The notes: generated by a model not told the origin, from the letters alone. A stretch of 64,000 bases of DNA from CAYFLR01 sp964343805 (GCA_964343805.1 CAYFLR010000014.1:42066-106065); one strand, 5' to 3'. Counted from the first letter of the stretch, positions 45,260 to 55,057 are shown. A program made the numbers and translations.

Positions 45260-46033
45260 ATGCTTAAATTAGCACTTATCTTTTCACTTTTTTTAACTTT
45301 TCAACTTGAGGCTGAGCCGAACCTAAATCAAGTGATAGCCGGAGCGGGACCCTCTACTAAGGTGGTGCAACTCTTTGTGAAAGAGTTTGCCAAGTACGGA
45401 GCAACCATGGGTTATAAATTCACTGTGCCATCTAAATCGGCAAAACATGCCGGTGGTATAAAAGCTTCCAATCGCTTTATTTTTGGACGTACCGGAAGGC
45501 CTCTTAATGCTAAAGAACTCAAATTAGATATAGATGAAATCTTTTTAGCAAGAGTCCCTGTCGTTTTTAGTGTAGGGGCAGGGGTTAACATTACCTCTCT
45601 TTCTATGGAAAACCTAAAAAAAATCTATACCGGCAAAATCACCAACTGGAGTAAACTGGGGGGACCGGACCATCAAATAGAGCTGTTAGGACGTGAACCC
45701 ACCGAAGCTCTTTTCTCAATTTTGAAACAAGAGCATAGCTTTTTTAAAGAAGCTTCCCAGTATTTTAAAAAGAAATTCACTAAAGACCATTTTGTCGTGA
45801 CTTATCTTAAAAAGGAAGCCGGGAAATTTGCCCTTGGCTTTGGTGCTAAGCCTAATTTTAAAGGTATGAAGACACTTAAAATTGATGGATTTAATACCGG
45901 GGTTAATATTGGGCTGGTTTATCGAATGAGAAATGAACAACATCCTTTAGTAAAAGAAGCCAAACAGATAGTAAAATCTCAAAGTTGGTTAGAGGCCATT
46001 AAGACTTTAGACCTCCTCCCTCCATCCAAATAA
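45260..46033 (+). CDS. PstS-like periplasmic binding protein
   Basis: This 257-residue protein has a signal peptide ending at LEAEP and resembles short PstS/PBP-like proteins: IAGAGPSTKVVQLFVKEF, then DEIFLARVPVVFSVGAGVNI, and the marker SMENLKKIYTGKITNWSKLG. The phosphate-binding TGSG loop of true PstS is not obvious, so the ligand may differ. AGGGAG precedes the ATG. It has no transporter beside it and is divergent from the DISM kinase gene, which fits a sensory role as well as scavenging. Confidence 0.82.
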   Translation: MLKLALIFSLFLTFQLEAEPNLNQVIAGAGPSTKVVQLFVKEFAKYGATMGYKFTVPSKSAKHAGGIKASNRFIFGRTGRPLNAKELKLDIDEIFLARVPVVFSVGAGVNITSLSMENLKKIYTGKITNWSKLGGPDHQIELLGREPTEALFSILKQEHSFFKEASQYFKKKFTKDHFVVTYLKKEAGKFALGFGAKPNFKGMKTLKIDGFNTGVNIGLVYRMRNEQHPLVKEAKQIVKSQSWLEAIKTLDLLPPSK

Positions 46034-46036
46034 AAC

Positions 46037-46609
46037 TTATTCCCCTGCTAAACCAATGGCAGGGGCCACAGCGGTCATTCCGTCAATGGTGTCTTGCATC
46101 AGTTCTTCTAAGGGTACACCCAGCATTTCAGCCCCATTTTGAATGATGGATCTATCAACTCCCGCTGCAAAACGTTTGTCTTTCCATTTCTTTTTTACCG
46201 ATTTAATTTTTACCTCTGCCACTTTTTTGGAAGGACGCACCAAAGCTGTGGTGGCAATGAGTCCGGTTAATTCATCAATCGCATAGAGATATTTTTCCAA
46301 AAGAGACTCTGGTTTTATATCGGTGCAGGTTCCATAGGCATGACTCATAACAGCTCTGACATAGGTTGCTGGCCAACCGGCGTCCTGCAGGATTTTTTCA
46401 GTATGTTGACAGTGTTCGGTGGGAAATTGTTCATAATCTAAATCATGCACCAAACCGATGATTCCCCACTGCTCTTCATCATTTCCAGTTTTCTTAGCTA
46501 AAAAACGCATCACACCTTCCACCGCTAAAGCATGTTTAATGAGGCTATCTGTCTTAGTGTATGTGGTTAAGAGTTGAAAGGCATCTTCACGGCTCGGTCT
46601 ATTGGACAT
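46037..46609 (-). CDS. HD-domain hydrolase
   Basis: This 190-residue cytosolic protein has HD-domain metal ligands: LIKHALAVEGVM (His), GLVHDLDYEQFP (HD), HCQHTEKIL and MSHAYG. It belongs to the HDIG group common in bacteria, acting as a nucleotide phosphohydrolase or phosphodiesterase; the substrate is unknown. AAGGAG precedes its ATG and overlaps the stop region of the upstream RAYT gene, ten bases away. It is convergent with the PstS-like gene, four bases apart. Confidence 0.85.
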   Translation of the reverse strand: MSNRPSREDAFQLLTTYTKTDSLIKHALAVEGVMRFLAKKTGNDEEQWGIIGLVHDLDYEQFPTEHCQHTEKILQDAGWPATYVRAVMSHAYGTCTDIKPESLLEKYLYAIDELTGLIATTALVRPSKKVAEVKIKSVKKKWKDKRFAAGVDRSIIQNGAEMLGVPLEELMQDTIDGMTAVAPAIGLAGE

Positions 46610-46619
46610 AGAGTTCTCC

Positions 46620-47213
46620 TTATATAAATACTAAGTCATTTATTAAATCTAAATAACTCACATGGTAACAGTCACTGCTTCCCCTTAGTAGGGTGTAGCG
46701 CGTGGACGTCATTATCTTAAGTTTAACTTTGCGTTTTGTAAAGCCATAGGCGCAGGACCGAGGATCCGTTTCAGGATCGTAGTGGCCTTGCATATTGAGA
46801 TGTTTAATTGCATTAAAAAATACGTACCGGAACCCATTAAGAATATGCTGGCCTGTTTTCAAAGCCCTCATCCAATAGCGATCAGAAAAAAGGGCTCCTT
46901 TTCTTTTATAAAAACGATTCACCGCCCGGCTTACTTGGGATGTAAACATACGCATGGCATCGCCAAAAAGGGTATCTCTAGATAGTTTTCCCTGATCTGT
47001 CTCATGATCAAATTGCAGTATTAAGTGAATGTGGTTGGATAGGATGCAGTAGGCTGAAAGAGCTACTCCTGGTCGTCTAGAGAGTAAATTGAGTAAGTGA
47101 ATAATCCTCTTTCTTAATTTGGGATGATTGAAATTCACTCTGGAAATGGAGGTCTTGATCGCCACATGATGGGGTTTGGCTTTCAGGTATTTTCTGGGTT
47201 TATGAGGGATCAT
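46620..47213 (-). CDS. RAYT/IS200-like Y1 transposase
   Basis: This is a 197-residue HUH-type tyrosine transposase. The HUH motif is SNHIHLILQF (about 62-71) and the catalytic tyrosine is likely in FRYVFFNAIKHL (about residue 133). Single-copy REP-associated transposases of this type move or copy REP hairpins rather than themselves. I see no matching IS end or paired REP hairpin in the flanks. The gene lies immediately upstream of the HD gene and may be co-transcribed with it. Confidence 0.85.
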   Translation of the reverse strand: MIPHKPRKYLKAKPHHVAIKTSISRVNFNHPKLRKRIIHLLNLLSRRPGVALSAYCILSNHIHLILQFDHETDQGKLSRDTLFGDAMRMFTSQVSRAVNRFYKRKGALFSDRYWMRALKTGQHILNGFRYVFFNAIKHLNMQGHYDPETDPRSCAYGFTKRKVKLKIMTSTRYTLLRGSSDCYHVSYLDLINDLVFI

Positions 47214-47434
47214 GAGTTATCCTTTTTTCTGTTCATGAACTAACACAATCAGGATGCTTAAGCAAGTTGAAATCAATTTTATTAACCCACTAAGATTAAT
47301 AATAAAGTTGCTCCGCCTCATGGGTTTTAATCGATGGGCTATTGTGAATTTTCAGAGGAATAAAAAATAGCTCTCTCTCGACCATTGAGAGGGGATTTGA
47401 TAAAATCACTCAACATCAATAAGGAGATAAACAT

Positions 47435-49426
47435 ATGCTAAAATATCGAATCGCTAGCTTAATTTTAGTCGTAATCCTTTCTCTACTTTGGGTGCAATGC
47501 AATCCCGATGATCCCAACTCATCTAAGGAAAACGATAATAGCACAGCATCTCCTAATTCTTCCGATAGTTCCACAATTCCGTCGGGAAGTTTGGATGAGC
47601 AAATCGAATCGGTGATGGAAAAGTATTATGATAAAAGCGGAAAGGTTGTTTCTAAATTCCCGAGTCTTATGGTTGCCTATAGAACCGCTACCACAAGCGG
47701 TGATGTGAGCCTGGGAGGCGCTAGCTCGAAAACGGTTTTTCCTATTGGTTCACTCACTAAACTTTTTACTGGCTTATTACTTGCTCATTTAGTTTCAAGT
47801 AGCAAAGTGGACCTTGAAGACAAAGTGAGTGATTTATTAACTTCAGTCTCTTTTGGCGGAGAGGGAGATAAATCTATCACATTAGAGCAACTCATTACCC
47901 ACACTGCAGGCCTCAAGGATTTTCCTGGAAACTTGTCTTTTAAAAGAGATGACGGATCTGCCCAAGACCCTACTTCTCCAGCGAGAGACTATAGCCTTAA
48001 AATGTTAAAAGCATGTATTAAAAAATGGTCCACCTGCATGGATGGGGTCGATGCAGGAACCTTCGATTATTCTAATTTAGGAATTGGCCTCCTTGCCATT
48101 GCCATGCAAGACCTTGAAAATCACGATGAGTACTCGGAACTCTTAGAAGATCTGATCGGCAAATCCATGGGATTAAAATACACTGGCAGTAATAATACCA
48201 GTTATCTGAGTAGCGTGAGCAAATACTTAAGCAAAATTTATCAGGGTAAAAAGCTCATCTCTTCTCCAGATATGGGGGTCCTGGCCGGAGCGGGGGAACT
48301 ATTTTCCAATGGAGAGGATTTAGATAAACTCTTGAAAACCCTTCTCGGTCAAGGAAGTAGTAAGCTATCGAAGACAGTTACCGAATTTCATAAGGAGCTT
48401 TTGAAGAAAGGATTTAAGTCCTCCTTTCCTAATAGATCTTTTGCCTATGGAGTGGCAATAGACAATGAAAAAGGATCCCTCGTATACTCCAAAGATGGAG
48501 TCACAGCGGGCAGTCACTCTATTATTATGTGGAATCCAGATAAAGAAATAGGGCTTGCCATTTTAACCAACCGAGGAGAGGCAAATTCAGAGAGTCACAC
48601 TCTAAATACCAATATTACAAAATTGGCTAAAAGTATTTTAGCTCTCTTGGATGAAAATAAGGACTCTTCGGCGGCTGCCAAATCCAAGAAAAAGGATGGA
48701 AATTTTGAAAACTACAGCGATGTCCAATTTCAACAAGTAACCCCCTGGCCCAAGGGGCAAGTTAAGATCTTTTTTCAGAAGACAGACGAGGGAAACATGG
48801 GGTCCATGACCATGAAACAGCGACAGGCGGTGATCACTCAGTGCAAGGTGTGGGGGAAACACGCCAATGTGTCCTGTGTGCCTCAACCTACAAAACCCAC
48901 TTCCGGTAATTATGTCCACGCCTATAACAACCTAGAAAGTGGTAAATCTCCTTGTGCGGCTCAAGGAGGATTTGGTTATGCCAAAAGTAAATTAGTGTTA
49001 GGCTCTAACTGTTATGATGATAATATACTTCTCCATGAAATCGGTCATCTCCTCGGTTTTGGTCATGAGCACAAAAGAGCAGATCGAGATGAGTATATCA
49101 AAGTGAACCTTGATAATTTTCAGAAGGGGATGGAGTCTTCTTTTGATCCCATAGCCGAGACCAAATTTAAAAGTGGTGAGTATCGATCTATGAAAGATAG
49201 TAAGGGAAAAACTAAATATCCCTATGATCTTTCCTCTATCATGCACTATCCCACCTGGCTTTTTTCCACCTGCAAAGAAACATCTTCAGGATCAGCCGTA
49301 TCCTCCGATTGTAAAACCCCCACTTATAAAATTCTTCCTCCCAATGATAAGAAGAAACACACTCCATTTACCGATCTAAGTCAGGGAGATATTGAGTATG
49401 TGCAGGCTATTTATGGTGCAAAATAA
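47435..49426 (+). CDS. Lipoprotein fusing a serine beta-lactamase-like domain to an astacin-type metalloprotease
   Basis: The 663-residue protein starts after AAGGAG with lipobox WVQC (Cys about 22) and a Ser/Asn linker. Residues about 55-405 form a class C beta-lactamase/penicillin-binding fold: nucleophile motif IGSLTKLF (SxxK), YSN in FDYSNLGIGL, and TAGSHSIIMWN. Residues about 430-663 form an M12A/astacin-like zinc protease: HEIGHLLGFGHEHKR (HExxHxxGxxH) and Met-turn SSIMHYPT. Two unrelated hydrolases on one membrane-anchored chain are rare; peptidoglycan or prey/host protein attack are both possible. It is convergent with the kelch lipoprotein gene, one base apart. Confidence 0.88.
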   Translation: MLKYRIASLILVVILSLLWVQCNPDDPNSSKENDNSTASPNSSDSSTIPSGSLDEQIESVMEKYYDKSGKVVSKFPSLMVAYRTATTSGDVSLGGASSKTVFPIGSLTKLFTGLLLAHLVSSSKVDLEDKVSDLLTSVSFGGEGDKSITLEQLITHTAGLKDFPGNLSFKRDDGSAQDPTSPARDYSLKMLKACIKKWSTCMDGVDAGTFDYSNLGIGLLAIAMQDLENHDEYSELLEDLIGKSMGLKYTGSNNTSYLSSVSKYLSKIYQGKKLISSPDMGVLAGAGELFSNGEDLDKLLKTLLGQGSSKLSKTVTEFHKELLKKGFKSSFPNRSFAYGVAIDNEKGSLVYSKDGVTAGSHSIIMWNPDKEIGLAILTNRGEANSESHTLNTNITKLAKSILALLDENKDSSAAAKSKKKDGNFENYSDVQFQQVTPWPKGQVKIFFQKTDEGNMGSMTMKQRQAVITQCKVWGKHANVSCVPQPTKPTSGNYVHAYNNLESGKSPCAAQGGFGYAKSKLVLGSNCYDDNILLHEIGHLLGFGHEHKRADRDEYIKVNLDNFQKGMESSFDPIAETKFKSGEYRSMKDSKGKTKYPYDLSSIMHYPTWLFSTCKETSSGSAVSSDCKTPTYKILPPNDKKKHTPFTDLSQGDIEYVQAIYGAK

Positions 49427-49427
49427 A

Positions 49428-52400
49428 TTAAGGAGCGAGAATCCATAAATCATTCATTCGATAACGATATCCACCTTGATCATAACCAAATCCACCAAAG
49501 AGGTAAAAATGACCATTTTGGTCACTGAAACCATGGGTGATATTTCTACCACCTGGTTTATTGTTGATATGGGCTGTGCCTTTGGTGCCATAGATGCCCT
49601 TTTCATTAACGGTTTTATCACCGGCTATCCAAGTCCAAAGGTTATCCTTTGGGTTGTATTTCCAAAGGTCATTGAGTCGTCCAGTGACCCCATCTCCATC
49701 ATGTCCATTCCCACCAAAGATATATAAATTACCCTCACCATCTATAAAGGATACTATTCCTCGCCGAGCTCCCGGTTTGTTATCTTGATGAGCCACTCCC
49801 TTGGTCCCATAAACTCCGGTTTGGCTAACCAAATTGTCTCCACTCACCCAAGTCCACAGGTTCTCTTTTGGGTCGTATTTCCAGAGGTCATTCAATCTAT
49901 TGTTGGTTCCAGCGCTGTCATAGCCTTTGCCGCCAAAAATATAAATAATACCATCCTGGGCCAATATTCCATTGTGATCAAATCTTCCTCCCGGTTTGTT
50001 ATTTTGATGGGCTACACTTTTTGTTCCATAGACCCCACTTTGGTCGGCTAAATTATCTCCGCTCATCCAGGTCCAAAGATTATCCTTAGGGCTGTATTTC
50101 CAAAGATCATTTAAGATGCCACTCACACCAACACTGTCATAGCCGAGGCCACCAAATATATAGATATTTCCCGTGCTATCAGAAAAATTAACCATCCCAT
50201 ATCGTGCCCCGGGTTGGTTGTCTTTATGGGCCACTCCTTTAGTTCCATAGACTCCACTATTTCCCACAATGTTATTGCCGCTGATCCAGGTCCAAAGATT
50301 CTCTTTTTGATTATATTTCCAAAGATCGTTTAATTGGGAACTTGTTCCAGCGCTATCATAACCTAAACCACCAAAAAGATAGAAATGATCTCCGGCACTT
50401 ATGAGTGCTGATTTACTTCTTCCTCCCGGTTTGTTATTTTGATGAGCTACCCCTTTAGTCCCATAGACTCCACTTTGCCCTACAGTATTATCTCCACTCA
50501 CCCAGGTCCAAAGATGCTCTTTTATATTGTATTTCCAGAGATCGTTGAGAATTCCATTTGTACCGGCTGAATCGTGTCCTATTCCGCCAAATAATATCAA
50601 TTCCCCTTGGCTCATAGGGATATTCGTTGATGCACTTCGAATTCCCAGTTGATTGTCAGGATGAGCCACACCTTTGGTTCCATAGACTCCTGGCTGATAT
50701 TGAGTGGATTCACCTTTCAGCCATATCCATCTATTCTCTGAAACATCATATTGCCAGAGATCATTTAAACGGTCATTCACATCTTCTCCGTTGACCCCGC
50801 AGCCACCAAAAAGATAAAAATCCCCTCCATTTCCTTTGAAAATTCCAGGGCTGTATCTGGATCCTGGTGTGTTATCTTGATGTGCCACTCCTTTGCTGCC
50901 GTAAATTCCACTTTGATTCACCGTATCATTTCCGGTCATCCAGATCCATTTTGCTTCTGAAAAATCATATTTCCAAAGGTCGTTGAGTCGATTAACAGAA
51001 CCATCCTTATCGCGGCCCTCCCCACCAAAAACAAATATATCACCATTTTCATCGAGGCTAATTACGGCAGCATGTCTTCCCCCAGGTTTATTATTGCTAT
51101 CAGCTACTCCTTTGCTTCCATAAACTCCATTGGTATTAATGGTATTGTCACCGGCAATCCAGGTCCATTTTTTTTCAGAAACATCAAACTTCCAAAGGTC
51201 ATTTAAATATCCCCAAGCAGAGGCACTATCGTAACCTGTTCCTCCGAATATGAGAAGATCACCCGAGGAATCCATAGTGTAGGCCATTTTGGTTCTTCCT
51301 CCTGGTTGATTATCGGCATGTGCTACACCCTTGCTGCCATAAGTGGCATTGATTGTGGCTGGATTATCTCCAGCAATCCAAGTCCATAAGCCGCTCGCAA
51401 AATCATACTTCCAGATATCATTTAAATAATATTTTGTTGAGCTACTATCTAAACCATATCCTCCAAAGAGGTAGAAGTTCCCATCTCCATCCAAAAAATA
51501 GGCGACCCCCTCTCTTCCTCCTGGCTGACGATCCGCATGGGCCACATTGATCGTGCCATAATCCCCACTTTGATCTTTAACGGTCCCTCCCCCTATCCAG
51601 GTCCATAAATCCTCGACGGGGCTGTATTTCCAAAAATCGTTTAATACTCCTTGGTCACCATTCATGTCGTAGCCAGTTCCTCCCCATAGATAGAAATTTC
51701 CCTCACTATCAAAAAAGGAAATACTTTGATTTCTCGAACCCGGTTTATTATCTTTATGGGCCGCACCCAAGGAAGCATAAACTCCTTTTTGGTTTCCAGT
51801 TTTATCACCCGAGAGCCAAGTCCACTGCTGGCTGCTTTTATCAAATTTCCATAAGTCATTGGTATTAAGAAAGGTCCCTTCCTCATCGTAGGCGGCTCCA
51901 CCAAAAAGATAGAAGGTTCCATTGCTGTCTTGGGAATAAGACATAGAGCATCTCGCCCCGGGTTGATTATCCTTATGAGCAGTCCCTCTCTCCCCATATC
52001 GTCCAGCGAAGTTACTGCCATATTGAGAACCTGAGATCCAAATATTATTAGAAATAGTCACATCGATTTTAAAACTCTGAGAGCTAGAGAGCTCTCCATC
52101 ACTGGCCGTTATTATTAATTCATGGCTTCCCAATTGCCTGAAGGTAGGAGTCCAATTGAGCACTCCCGTAGCCGTGTCAAAAGTGAGTCCACTGAGGGTG
52201 GTACATAATTGCTCCCCATGATGACAGGAGTAGGTGAGGGTCTCTCCATCAATATCGGTGTCTCCCGTGGTGTTTAAATCATTAGCATTAATCTCGGTGA
52301 TGGCTTGCTGTTCATTCACTGCTTGACTGGCAATTTCTGCCAGGGCCGGGGCCCGATTCACATTGCTGACAGTAATCAGAAAACTCTCTTCATCAGCGAG

Positions 52401-53069
52401 TTCTCCATCACTGGCGGTAATTTTGATCTGGTAATTTCCTGCCTGTTCAAAGCCTGGTGTCCAATTCATCACTCCAGTTTCTTTGGTAAAGGTGATGCCA
52501 CTTATCTTTTCACAGCTATCCTGGCCTATCACTTCACAGGAATAGGCTAAAGCCTCTCCGTCCATATCGGTATCCGATTGATTGCTATTATCGCCTGCAT
52601 TAATTTCAGCTAAGGCCTCATTTTCCTTAATCGTTTGATCTGCTATGGCCACCAATGCGGGGGCACGATTGACATTGTTGACGGTGATGGTAAAAGAGGT
52701 TTGTATTTCTAACTTATTGATTTTAGCGGTGATTCTAAATTGGTGTGAGCCAGCCTGATCATAGCTGGGAGTCCAATTTAAGATTCCTTTCGTCTCATCA
52801 AAATCAAGATTAGTAAGCTGAGAACAAGTATTATCTTTATGAAAACATTTATAAAAACTGGCCTTCCCCCCTTTGGTTTTTAATACGATTTCATTAATGG
52901 CCTCCATTTCATCAACAATTTGATCAGCAATGGGAAAAAATGATGGCAGAGGGGGAGAAGGGGCCTCTTGCCTGACGGCAACTTGGGTTTCACGCTCCTC
53001 CAGTTCTGGAGTACAAGAAAATCCCAAAATAGTATAAAGTACTAAAAATATAAGAGAAAAAGACCGCAA
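49428..53069 (-). CDS. Large surface lipoprotein with Ig-like and 12 kelch repeats
   Basis: The 1,213-residue protein uses a TTG start and has lipobox GFSC (Cys about 19). Residues about 45-335 hold three Ig/cadherin-like repeats of about 95 residues (SFTITVNNVNRAPALVAIAD; KIDVTISNN). From about 335 to the end are twelve kelch-type repeats of about 66 residues, each with YGTKGVAHQDNKPGAR, a Y-I/L-FGG turn, and LNDLWKY...W-W closing strands. Two six-bladed propellers or longer arrays are possible. It is probably an outer-membrane binding or adhesion protein. Later repeats are nearly identical, which points to recent duplication. Confidence 0.9.
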   Translation of the reverse strand: MRSFSLIFLVLYTILGFSCTPELEERETQVAVRQEAPSPPLPSFFPIADQIVDEMEAINEIVLKTKGGKASFYKCFHKDNTCSQLTNLDFDETKGILNWTPSYDQAGSHQFRITAKINKLEIQTSFTITVNNVNRAPALVAIADQTIKENEALAEINAGDNSNQSDTDMDGEALAYSCEVIGQDSCEKISGITFTKETGVMNWTPGFEQAGNYQIKITASDGELADEESFLITVSNVNRAPALAEIASQAVNEQQAITEINANDLNTTGDTDIDGETLTYSCHHGEQLCTTLSGLTFDTATGVLNWTPTFRQLGSHELIITASDGELSSSQSFKIDVTISNNIWISGSQYGSNFAGRYGERGTAHKDNQPGARCSMSYSQDSNGTFYLFGGAAYDEEGTFLNTNDLWKFDKSSQQWTWLSGDKTGNQKGVYASLGAAHKDNKPGSRNQSISFFDSEGNFYLWGGTGYDMNGDQGVLNDFWKYSPVEDLWTWIGGGTVKDQSGDYGTINVAHADRQPGGREGVAYFLDGDGNFYLFGGYGLDSSSTKYYLNDIWKYDFASGLWTWIAGDNPATINATYGSKGVAHADNQPGGRTKMAYTMDSSGDLLIFGGTGYDSASAWGYLNDLWKFDVSEKKWTWIAGDNTINTNGVYGSKGVADSNNKPGGRHAAVISLDENGDIFVFGGEGRDKDGSVNRLNDLWKYDFSEAKWIWMTGNDTVNQSGIYGSKGVAHQDNTPGSRYSPGIFKGNGGDFYLFGGCGVNGEDVNDRLNDLWQYDVSENRWIWLKGESTQYQPGVYGTKGVAHPDNQLGIRSASTNIPMSQGELILFGGIGHDSAGTNGILNDLWKYNIKEHLWTWVSGDNTVGQSGVYGTKGVAHQNNKPGGRSKSALISAGDHFYLFGGLGYDSAGTSSQLNDLWKYNQKENLWTWISGNNIVGNSGVYGTKGVAHKDNQPGARYGMVNFSDSTGNIYIFGGLGYDSVGVSGILNDLWKYSPKDNLWTWMSGDNLADQSGVYGTKSVAHQNNKPGGRFDHNGILAQDGIIYIFGGKGYDSAGTNNRLNDLWKYDPKENLWTWVSGDNLVSQTGVYGTKGVAHQDNKPGARRGIVSFIDGEGNLYIFGGNGHDGDGVTGRLNDLWKYNPKDNLWTWIAGDKTVNEKGIYGTKGTAHINNKPGGRNITHGFSDQNGHFYLFGGFGYDQGGYRYRMNDLWILAP

Positions 53070-53183
53070 TGGATATGTTCTCCAGTTAAATCTATAATTA
53101 TAGCTATCTATAATATTGATCGGATTAAAATTTCAAAACTATAGGGGGTTTACAAATACAATTCTCACGGAACTTTTAAAGAA

Positions 53184-53205
53184 CCCTCATCAATTCCTCA
53201 TAAAG
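53184..53205 (+). promoter_or_regulatory. Possible Pho box upstream of pstS
   Basis: CCCTCATCAAT (53184-53194) is followed at once by TCCTCATAAAG (53195-53205): two 11-base direct repeats sharing CTCAT-x-AA, close to the PhoB half-site CTGTCATAAAT. It lies 46 bases before the pstS start. Position and spacing fit; the sequence match is imperfect. Confidence 0.45.
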
Positions 53206-53251
53206 AGTCTCTATAAAAAGAAGCATCATTTTTTTTAAAGGAGTAAATTTT

Positions 53252-54160
53252 ATGAAACGTTTTCAATTAGTCAATCTGATGATGAGTGTTGTTCTTGCCT
53301 TTGTCTGTTTTTCCACAATTTCTGCTAAAACCCTTCGCGGTAAAGTATCTATCGATGGTTCTTCCACCGTATTTCCTATAACCGAAGCCATCGCGGAAGA
53401 ATTTCGCACAGTGGCACCCCGAGTAAAAGTGAATATCGGCGTATCTGGAACCGGTGGGGGTTTTAAGAAGTTCTTAAATAACGAAACCGATATTAACAAC
53501 GCCTCTCGCCGGATCAAAAGTAAAGAGGTAAAAATAGCCCGGGCAAAAAATATTGAATATCTAGAACTACCCATCGCATATGATGGCATTACGGTTGTAG
53601 TGAATCCTCAAAATACTTGGGCCAAAGAAATTACAACTGCCGAGCTAAAAATGATTTGGGATCGTGAAAGTAAAGTCACCCATTGGAATCAAATTCGCAA
53701 GTCTTGGCCTCATGTAAAAATAAAACTTTATGGACCTGGGACTGATTCCGGCACTTTCGATTATTCTACTAAAGCCATTAATGGTAAATCCGGTCGTTGT
53801 CGTTCTGACTATCAAAAAAGTGAAGATGACAATGTGTTAGTAAAAGGAGTCGCTGGTGATAAAGGGGCCATGGGATTTTTTGGCTATGCCTACTATAAAG
53901 AGAATAAGGGCATGCTTAAAGCCTTAATGGTAGATAACGGAACGGGTGAGGTTATGCCTAATGAAACCACCATTAATAATAGTTCTTATAAACCTCTTTC
54001 TCGCCCTATGTATCTCTATATTCGAAAAGACGCTTTATCCCGCACAGCGGTTCGAAAGTTTGTTCAATTTTATCTAGAGGAAGCTAAGAATCTAGTGGGA
54101 GAAGTGGGGTATGTTTCCATGCCTTTAGAAGAGTATCAAAAATCTGTACGTAGTTTGTAA
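53252..54160 (+). CDS. pstS: Phosphate ABC transporter, periplasmic binding protein
   Basis: This 302-residue protein binds phosphate in the periplasm for the PstCAB importer. It has a signal peptide (ending FSTISAK), the phosphate-binding strand VSIDGSSTVFPI, GVSGTGGGFKKF, NNASRRIK, and GPGTDSGTFDY, all typical of the PstS family in its 270-320-residue form. AAAGGAG precedes the ATG. It is the first of five genes in order S-C-A-B-phoU, each within 20 bases of the next. A possible Pho box lies upstream, consistent with induction by phosphate limitation. Confidence 0.95.
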   Translation: MKRFQLVNLMMSVVLAFVCFSTISAKTLRGKVSIDGSSTVFPITEAIAEEFRTVAPRVKVNIGVSGTGGGFKKFLNNETDINNASRRIKSKEVKIARAKNIEYLELPIAYDGITVVVNPQNTWAKEITTAELKMIWDRESKVTHWNQIRKSWPHVKIKLYGPGTDSGTFDYSTKAINGKSGRCRSDYQKSEDDNVLVKGVAGDKGAMGFFGYAYYKENKGMLKALMVDNGTGEVMPNETTINNSSYKPLSRPMYLYIRKDALSRTAVRKFVQFYLEEAKNLVGEVGYVSMPLEEYQKSVRSL

Positions 54161-54178
54161 AATAAGGACTGTAAGCAT

Positions 54179-55057
54179 ATGATTCGCTCCAAATATATCA
54201 TTGATTACAGTGTGAAAATAGGGTTGATAGCCGTTACTGCTATCACCCTTGTCACCACCTTAAGCATTGTGGGAGTCCTCTCCAAAGAGACCATTATGTT
54301 TTTCAAGGAGGTCTCTCTTTTTGATTTTCTTTTCGGTACCAGGTGGGAGCCTCTCCTAGAGCCAAAGTCATTTGGAGTTTTACCTCTTATCATGGGAACT
54401 CTCATGATAGTGATTGGCTCTTCTTTAGTGGCGATTCCTCTGGGACTTATATCGGCTGTCTACTTAAGTGAATATGCCAGTGAAAAAGCAAGGTCCATTG
54501 TTAAACCTATACTGGAAGTGTTAGCTGGTATCCCGACTATTGTATATGGATACTTTGCTCTTACTTTTATTACCCCGGTTTTTAAACTCCTCTTTCCTGA
54601 TATTGAAATATTTAATGCTCTATCAGGCGCTATCGTAGTAGGAATCATGATTTTACCTATGATCTCCTCCCTCTGCGATGATGCTTTTCAGGCAATTCCC
54701 GGAGTGGTGAAAGAAGGGGCTTATGCACTGGGAACCACCTCTTGGGAAGTAGTACGAGGAGTTTTAATTCCTTACTCTTTATCAAGAATTCTGGCCTCTT
54801 TTTTACTAGCCATTTCCAGAGCTATTGGCGAGACCATGGCAGTGACCTTGGCAGCCGGGGCTAACCCGCAAATTACCTTTAGTCCTTTAGAGAGCATTCA
54901 AACCATGACCGCATACATTGTGCAGGTGAGCTTGGGTGATACACCGGCTGGCGGTATAGAATATCTCACCGCTTTTTCAGTGGGAGCTCTATTATTTCTT
55001 ATGACCTTAGTTTTAAACATCGGTGGGCAATCCATCTTATTTAGATACGGAAAGTAA
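54179..55057 (+). CDS. pstC: Phosphate ABC transporter permease PstC
   Basis: This 292-residue inner-membrane permease has six predicted helices. The PstC-type features are FGTRWEPLLEPKSFGVLPLI, the IPLGLISAVYLSEYAS helix, and the ABC-contact loop EGAYALGTTSWEVVRGVLIP with SRAIGETMAVTLAAG. It pairs with PstA to form the phosphate channel. AAGGA precedes the ATG. Confidence 0.95.
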   Translation: MIRSKYIIDYSVKIGLIAVTAITLVTTLSIVGVLSKETIMFFKEVSLFDFLFGTRWEPLLEPKSFGVLPLIMGTLMIVIGSSLVAIPLGLISAVYLSEYASEKARSIVKPILEVLAGIPTIVYGYFALTFITPVFKLLFPDIEIFNALSGAIVVGIMILPMISSLCDDAFQAIPGVVKEGAYALGTTSWEVVRGVLIPYSLSRILASFLLAISRAIGETMAVTLAAGANPQITFSPLESIQTMTAYIVQVSLGDTPAGGIEYLTAFSVGALLFLMTLVLNIGGQSILFRYGK

